A stretch of 9,544 bases of DNA, taken from TMED14 sp041192685. Lineage in GTDB: Bacteria > Bacteroidota > Bacteroidia > Flavobacteriales > Schleiferiaceae. The notes under the pieces were generated by a model. The model was not told the DNA's origin. It searched no databases and worked only from the letters and a program-made list of their open reading frames with translations. Of the stretch, positions 6,487 to 9,544 are shown piece after piece (the first letter of the stretch is position 1; the number at the start of each line of letters is the position of its first letter). Made by a program: the position numbers and the translations under genes. The stretch lies in assembly GCA_041192685.1 (NCBI GenBank), contig JBEEMM010000046.1, forward strand, positions 1 through 9,544, given 5' to 3'.

Positions 6487-7362
6487 AAGGCCCCCAGCCA
6501 AAAGGCTAGGACCAATCAGCACGCGCATCCAGTACTTGGGCAAGTAGTCCTGCAGGTTGAGCAGCTGCGGAGTGGCAAAAACAGCCAAGACCCCGCTGGT
6601 GGCTGCGTCGGGATGGGCAATCCGCCAAACGACCGCAACCAGGATGCCCGACCAAGAGAGGTACAGTCCATGACGCTTGGACCGCTTGGCCGATACTGCG
6701 GCTCGAAGGGTTTGCGGAATAGCCATTAAGAGCCAAAAGGCCAAAACCGCCTCGCCAATGCTCGGCAGGAACCATTCCAATTTTGGCTCAAGCGGAGCAA
6801 TCCATGCTAAAAAAGACTCGGGTCCGCCAATGGTCCAGCGGTAGGTCGCGATGGCTGCGGCAGGCACTAGCCAGCCCATTAGCAGCTGTAAAAATCCCCT
6901 GCCCGAGCGACTCGTTCCCCAGCCGATAGCCCAGAGGCTCACAATAAGAAAGTAGGAGAAGCGAACGTTCCAGAGCAAAAGGAGTCCGGTGATGAATCCC
7001 AAATTGATGCGGCGGGTTAGGGCGCTGCGGTCGTCCGAAGACATTTCGTAGGCCAAGGCCATCCAGGCTGCTGCCGCAATGGAGCCGCCCACCGTATGCC
7101 ACTGTATGCCCTGGCGTCCGCTGCACAGGGCAAAGGCTGCGGCAAACCAAAGCCATCCAAACAGGTAGTTCATCTTGAGGTATCGGCTTCGGTAGACGAG
7201 AATGTAGTTTAAAAACCAGGCTCCTAGGCCCGTGGAGAGGGCCAATACGATTGAAATGGGCTGCTGCATTAGCCTGTTTAAAACCATGGAGAGCAGTGCA
7301 GCGACGGCAACTAAAACGAGGGCAACGCCAGGATGTGCATTGCGAAAGAGGAGTTTGGGCAT
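6466..7362 (-). CDS. Polytopic membrane protein, DUF6427-like, function unknown
   Basis: The predicted product is 298 residues and very hydrophobic, with about eight to ten membrane segments. The clearest are near 12-30, 38-56, 66-82, 90-106, 118-143, 155-172, 204-220, 235-248, 255-270 and 280-297. No signal peptide, cofactor motif or enzymatic motif is recognised. The N-terminal pattern (short polar start with 'FRNAHP', then helices), the length and the position beside a DUF6341-like small gene and purD recall the Flavobacteriia family DUF6427. That is a judgement from memory, not a search result. The start at 7362 leaves only 45 bases to the divergent small gene. A perfect -7-type box on this strand (7400 down to 7393) sits about 30 bases before the ATG. 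The 3' end overlaps the thioesterase gene tail-to-tail. The gene is real by composition and context; its biochemical role is unknown. Confidence 0.8.
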   Translation of the reverse strand: MPKLLFRNAHPGVALVLVAVAALLSMVLNRLMQQPISIVLALSTGLGAWFLNYILVYRSRYLKMNYLFGWLWFAAAFALCSGRQGIQWHTVGGSIAAAAWMALAYEMSSDDRSALTRRINLGFITGLLLLWNVRFSYFLIVSLWAIGWGTSRSGRGFLQLLMGWLVPAAAIATYRWTIGGPESFLAWIAPLEPKLEWFLPSIGEAVLAFWLLMAIPQTLRAAVSAKRSKRHGLYLSWSGILVAVVWRIAHPDAATSGVLAVFATPQLLNLQDYLPKYWMRVLIGPSLLAGGLLSVFWG

Positions 7363-7385
7363 GTAGTGGCGCTAGGTTACCTTTG
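7354..7385 (+). promoter_or_regulatory. Consensus Bacteroidota promoter for the 55-residue membrane protein gene
   Basis: TTTG at 7354-7357 and TACCTTTG at 7378-7385 are separated by 20 bases. This matches the Bacteroidota primary-sigma consensus (TTTG, 19-21 bases, TAnnTTTG) in both boxes. The predicted transcript starts near 7392, about 16 bases before the ATG at 7408. The -33 box lies inside the first codons of the divergent minus-strand gene. It is the best two-box match noticed in the window. Confidence 0.72.
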
Positions 7386-7392
7386 GGCTTCT

Positions 7393-7400
7393 CAAAAGTA
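7393..7400 (-). promoter_or_regulatory. Candidate -7 box for the divergent membrane-protein gene
   Basis: Read on the minus strand, 7400 down to 7393 is TACTTTTG, an exact TAnnTTTG match and identical to the box before asd. It would start a leftward transcript near 7386 with a leader of about 24 bases. No TTTG is found at the expected -33 position, so the assignment rests on one box and its position. It opposes the plus-strand promoter, with crossing start sites. Confidence 0.45.
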
Positions 7401-7407
7401 CATTGCT

Positions 7408-7575
7408 ATGCCGCTGCGCTCCCTTTTTGAAGGAATAGGTGATTTTTTCACATGGACATTTAAAATAATGCCCCTTATTGGACCTGCGACCAACGTAGTG
7501 TTCATTTCCCTTATTGCCGGTGGCATTATCTACTGGCTTCGCGAAATGAGCAAGCACGAGAAGCAGCAGAACTAA
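7408..7575 (+). CDS. Small single-pass membrane protein, DUF6341-like
   Basis: This 55-residue protein starts with 'FEGIGDFFTWTF' (7-18). A hydrophobic segment at about 28-43 (IGPATNVVFIS... to YW) follows, and the protein ends in a short charged tail 'LREMSKHEKQQN' (44-55). The FFEGI-type amphipathic N-terminus, one helix ending in 'YWL' and a basic tail resemble the small Flavobacteriia family DUF6341, usually met beside purD and a DUF6427 gene, as here. It should sit in the inner membrane; function is unknown. The start at 7408 is chosen because it follows the consensus promoter and lies outside the divergent gene. An in-frame ATG at 7333 would overlap that gene by 30 bases and precede the predicted transcript start. 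The stop is seven bases from the convergent purD stop. Confidence 0.8.
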   Translation: MPLRSLFEGIGDFFTWTFKIMPLIGPATNVVFISLIAGGIIYWLREMSKHEKQQN

Positions 7576-7592
7576 GCGAAGCTTACTTTTTT
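7573..7592 (+). terminator. Compact candidate intrinsic terminator built from two stop codons
   Basis: TAAGC (7573-7577), loop GAA and GCTTA (7581-7585) form a five-base-pair stem, followed after one C by six T (7587-7592). This is a terminator-like layout for the plus-strand small gene. The left arm begins with that gene's TAA, and the right arm ends with the complement of the purD TAA, so both stop codons pair. The T-run is the purD Lys-Lys codons. The stem is short and AT-rich. No T-run follows on the minus strand, so termination would be one-directional. Confidence 0.45.
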
Positions 7593-8875
7593 GCTGGTAG
7601 GCCGTAGATCGTTCCGATGTCGCGGCGCACTTGCTTCCCCTCAAAATTTATCTGGTCTGCGTGCGCGTAGGCTTTAGCAATGGCCTCCTCTGCGTTGGAG
7701 CCCATTCCCGTAACTGCAAGTACTCTGCCTCCGTCGGTGACCAATTGACCGTCGCGCAAGGCGGTTCCGGAATGAAAAAGCAAGCTGCCCTCTGAAGCTA
7801 ATTCAGAACCTAGTATGGGCAGGCCCTTGGGGTAATTCCCCGGATAGCCCGGCGAAGTGAGTACCACGGTTACCGCGGTTTCGGACTTTACTGCAATGGG
7901 ACGGGTGTTGACGTGGCCTCGGGCGGCGTCAATCATAAGGGCCAACAGGTCTTCGTCTAGGCGAGGCAGAACTGCCTCAGTCTCGGGATCTCCCATGCGC
8001 ACGTTGTATTCAATGACTTTGGGGCCTTCTGGCGTTAGCATGAGTCCGAAGAAAATAAATCCGCAGTAGGGAATGCCCTCGGCCTGCAGCCCCTGGATAG
8101 TGGGACGAATAATCTCGCGATGAACGACGCCAAGCACTTCGGGAGTAACAAAGGGAACTGGGCTGATCGCCCCCATTCCGCCGGTGTTGGGGCCCGTCTG
8201 GCCTTCGCCCACTCGTTTGTAGTCGGTGGCTTGGGGCAAGAGCAGGTAGTTCTCGCCGTCGGTAAGCACAAAAACAGAGAACTCGGGGCCGGTAAGGTGC
8301 TCCTCAATGACAACGCGGCTTGAGGCAGGGCCAAACTTGGCCTCCCCTAGCATAGAGTCAAGCTCCTTGAGGGCTTCCACTACATCGTCGAGGATTACTA
8401 CTCCCTTGCCGCCTGCCAGACCGTCGGCTTTGAGGACGTAGGGACCGTCGTAGCTCAAGACGTACATTTTGGCCGCCTCGAGCTCCTGCTTGGTGAAGCT
8501 TCGGTAGCCGGCGGTCGGGATTTCGTGGCGCTGCATGAATTCCTTGGCAAAGTCCTTAGACCCTTCGAGCTGGGCCGCTTCGGCCTGAGGGCCAATAAAA
8601 TGAATGTGCTCAAGGTTGGGATGTTCCGCAAAAAAGTCGCCCAGCCCAAGAACAAGGGGTTCCTCAGGCCCCACAAGGACAATGTGAATATCTTCTCGGA
8701 TGCAGAAGTGAACAATGGCGTCGCGATCGCGCCAGTCCAGGTCGACGCAGGTTCCCAATGCTGCCATGCCGGGATTGCCAGGAGCGATAAAAAGATTGGT
8801 AAGTAGCGAACTCTGGCCAATGCTCCAGGCAAAGGCAGACTCCCTACCACCTGAGCCAAAGATTAGTACGTTCAT
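7583..8875 (-). CDS. purD: Phosphoribosylamine-glycine ligase (GAR synthetase)
   Basis: PurD joins phosphoribosylamine and glycine using ATP to make glycinamide ribonucleotide (EC 6.3.4.13), the second step of de novo purine synthesis, in the cytosol. The 430 residues match the family. The N-terminal Rossmann-like domain shows GSGGRE (7-12) and APGNPG (31-36), with 'VLVGPEEPL' at 66-74. The ATP-grasp domain contains 'PYVLKADGLAGGKGVV' (145-160), 'VIEEHLTGPEFSV' (189-201), 'DYKRVGEGQTGPNTGGMGA' (218-236) and the metal-binding 'EYNVRMGDPETEAVLPRL' (289-306). The C-terminal GARS domain has 'SPGYPGNYPKG' (341-351) and 'GGRVLAVTGMG' (382-392). The ATG at 8875 sits seven residues before the glycine loop, as expected. 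It is a single-domain-set PurD, not fused to PurM or PurN. No clear promoter was found in the AT-rich intergenic region upstream. Confidence 0.98.
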   Translation of the reverse strand: MNVLIFGSGGRESAFAWSIGQSSLLTNLFIAPGNPGMAALGTCVDLDWRDRDAIVHFCIREDIHIVLVGPEEPLVLGLGDFFAEHPNLEHIHFIGPQAEAAQLEGSKDFAKEFMQRHEIPTAGYRSFTKQELEAAKMYVLSYDGPYVLKADGLAGGKGVVILDDVVEALKELDSMLGEAKFGPASSRVVIEEHLTGPEFSVFVLTDGENYLLLPQATDYKRVGEGQTGPNTGGMGAISPVPFVTPEVLGVVHREIIRPTIQGLQAEGIPYCGFIFFGLMLTPEGPKVIEYNVRMGDPETEAVLPRLDEDLLALMIDAARGHVNTRPIAVKSETAVTVVLTSPGYPGNYPKGLPILGSELASEGSLLFHSGTALRDGQLVTDGGRVLAVTGMGSNAEEAIAKAYAHADQINFEGKQVRRDIGTIYGLPAKK

Positions 8876-9121
8876 AAGGCAAAGGTCGGGCTAGGGCCGA
8901 GAATACCCAAGCGAGGACGATTCCCATATAGTAGGGCCTGAAATTTTGAAGAATGCGGCGAAAAAGGCATTATTAAGTGTACGAAATACACCACCAATTT
9001 CATTTAGTAACTTCTGATTTACAATTATTTAACTAAAACCATGGGTCAGGCTTTGACTTAATTTTTTAGATTAACTTGCTCTACGTTAATGGTACTTTTT
9101 ACTATAAGATATTCCGTCACT
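8876..9121. promoter_or_regulatory. AT-rich intergenic region between purD and the susC-like gene
   Basis: This divergent gap has no supported gene. Its right two thirds are clearly more AT-rich than the surrounding coding DNA. It contains a symmetric element, GTGTA-N5-TACAC (8977-8991). TTTGACTT (9052-9059) and TACTTTTT (9093-9100, one mismatch to TAnnTTTG) resemble promoter boxes, but they are not spaced as a pair; TACTTTTT would give a leader of about 15 bases for the susC-like gene. No convincing purD promoter or recognisable purine riboswitch is seen. Confidence 0.4.
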
Positions 9122-9544
9122 ATGAAAAAGAGTTTAGTTGGTCTGCTTTCTGCGCTGCTTCTAATCCTAGCCCCAACAGCCCAGGGTCAGGTAAAGAATC
9201 AAGAAATTCAAGGATCCGTAGTAGAATTTGGTGTCGAAGCCGCCGTTCCCAACGCAGTAATTAGCCTCGCCTCGGGCGGCAAAGTGCTCGCAACCACCGA
9301 TGCCCAAGGAAGATTTCGCATTACAGCGGCTGCGGGAGCCAACCTGCGCGTCAGGGCCCTTGGATACACCGACTTGGTCGTTGCCGCTCGCGATGGAATG
9401 CGCATAGCGCTCCGCGCGGAGACTACGGAGCTTGACGAAATCGTTGTGGTTGGTTTTGGTACGCAAAAAAAGAGCAACGTCACCGGATCCATCGCTCAGG
9501 TTAAGGCCAAAGACCTCGAAAGCATGAGTCTTTTTCGTGTGGAG
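9122..9544 (+). CDS. SusC/RagA-family TonB-linked outer membrane receptor, N-terminal part (runs off right edge)
   Basis: The first 141 codons are present, in frame to the last base of the window. Residues 1-22 form a signal peptide (MKKS, a Leu/Ala-rich core, then Pro-Thr-Ala-Gln-Gly). Residues about 28-100 form a carboxypeptidase-regulatory-like domain: 'GSVVEFGVEAAVPNAVISL' (31-49), 'TTDAQGRFRI' (58-67) and 'LRVRALGYTD' (75-84). The start of the plug carries the family signature 'ELDEIVVVGFGTQKKSNVTGSI' in residues 103-124. SusC proteins import glycans or peptides through the outer membrane with a SusD lipoprotein lid, driven by TonB. A susD gene would be expected just downstream, outside the window. 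The start is supported by a well-formed signal peptide and an AT-rich promoter-like region upstream. The substrate cannot be inferred from this fragment. Confidence 0.95.
   Translation, partial: MKKSLVGLLSALLLILAPTAQGQVKNQEIQGSVVEFGVEAAVPNAVISLASGGKVLATTDAQGRFRITAAAGANLRVRALGYTDLVVAARDGMRIALRAETTELDEIVVVGFGTQKKSNVTGSIAQVKAKDLESMSLFRVE

Noticed and set aside
7333..7407. Longer N-terminus for the 55-residue membrane protein starting at ATG 7333
   Set aside because: It would overlap the divergent gene by 30 bases and start upstream of the consensus promoter. The extra residues do not look like the family.
8845..8927. Short minus-strand reading frame (start 8927) overlapping the purD start, considered as a leader peptide
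   Set aside because: About 27 codons with no regulatory run of codons, no attenuator-like hairpin pair and no purine link. Such a frame is expected by chance.
1..9544. Search for tRNA/rRNA genes, CRISPR arrays, transposases, phage genes, toxin-antitoxin pairs or defence genes
   Set aside because: Nothing supporting any of these was seen. The only tandem repeat is the coding PEAK repeat, and all long genes belong to ordinary metabolic or envelope families or are membrane proteins of unknown function.

Overview
The window looks like chromosomal DNA from a Bacteroidota bacterium, most likely a fairly GC-rich member of the Flavobacteriales. The support is mutually consistent: a SusC/RagA-type TonB-linked receptor, an 'outer membrane beta-barrel' receptor with a carboxypeptidase-regulatory-like N-terminus, an HU-CCDC81/SPOR cell-wall protein of Bacteroidota type, two small-to-medium proteins resembling the Flavobacteriia families DUF6341 and DUF6427 beside purD, and promoter boxes of the Bacteroidota TTTG / TAnnTTTG type. 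No RNA genes, CRISPR arrays, insertion sequences or phage genes are visible. The window is mostly housekeeping and cell-envelope genes.

Layout. From the left edge to 692, on the minus strand, lies the 5' part of a secreted protein whose N-terminal domain resembles that of Bacteroidota lamin-tail-domain proteins; it runs off the window. A 42-base divergent gap separates it from a plus-strand run of five genes: asd (aspartate-semialdehyde dehydrogenase, 735-1754), a TonB-dependent-receptor-like outer membrane protein (1785-4199), a lipoprotein methionine sulfoxide reductase msrA (4230-4829), an HU-CCDC81/SPOR membrane protein (4925-5962) and a hotdog-fold acyl-CoA thioesterase (5959-6486). The last two are joined by an ATGA stop/start overlap. 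The first three have 30-base gaps and may share a transcript. A hairpin-forming inverted repeat at 4842-4887 may divide the run into two units.

The thioesterase ends tail-to-tail, with a 21-base overlap, against a minus-strand polytopic membrane protein (6466-7362, DUF6427-like). That gene diverges from a 55-residue single-pass membrane protein (7408-7575, DUF6341-like), which has the best promoter in the window. The small gene converges on purD (7583-8875, minus), with a compact candidate terminator whose stem contains both stop codons. An AT-rich 246-base intergenic region follows, and then the first 141 codons of a susC-like receptor gene on the plus strand (9122 to the right edge).

How the genes relate. 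There is no obvious single pathway. Three groupings may have functional meaning: the outer-membrane receptor with a Met/Gly-rich tail next to a periplasm-directed MsrA; the translationally coupled SPOR protein and acyl-CoA thioesterase; and the purD/DUF6341-like/DUF6427-like cluster of uncharacterised membrane proteins. I saw no convincing undescribed multi-gene system here. The most notable signals are the promoter and terminator architecture and the two uncharacterised membrane proteins.
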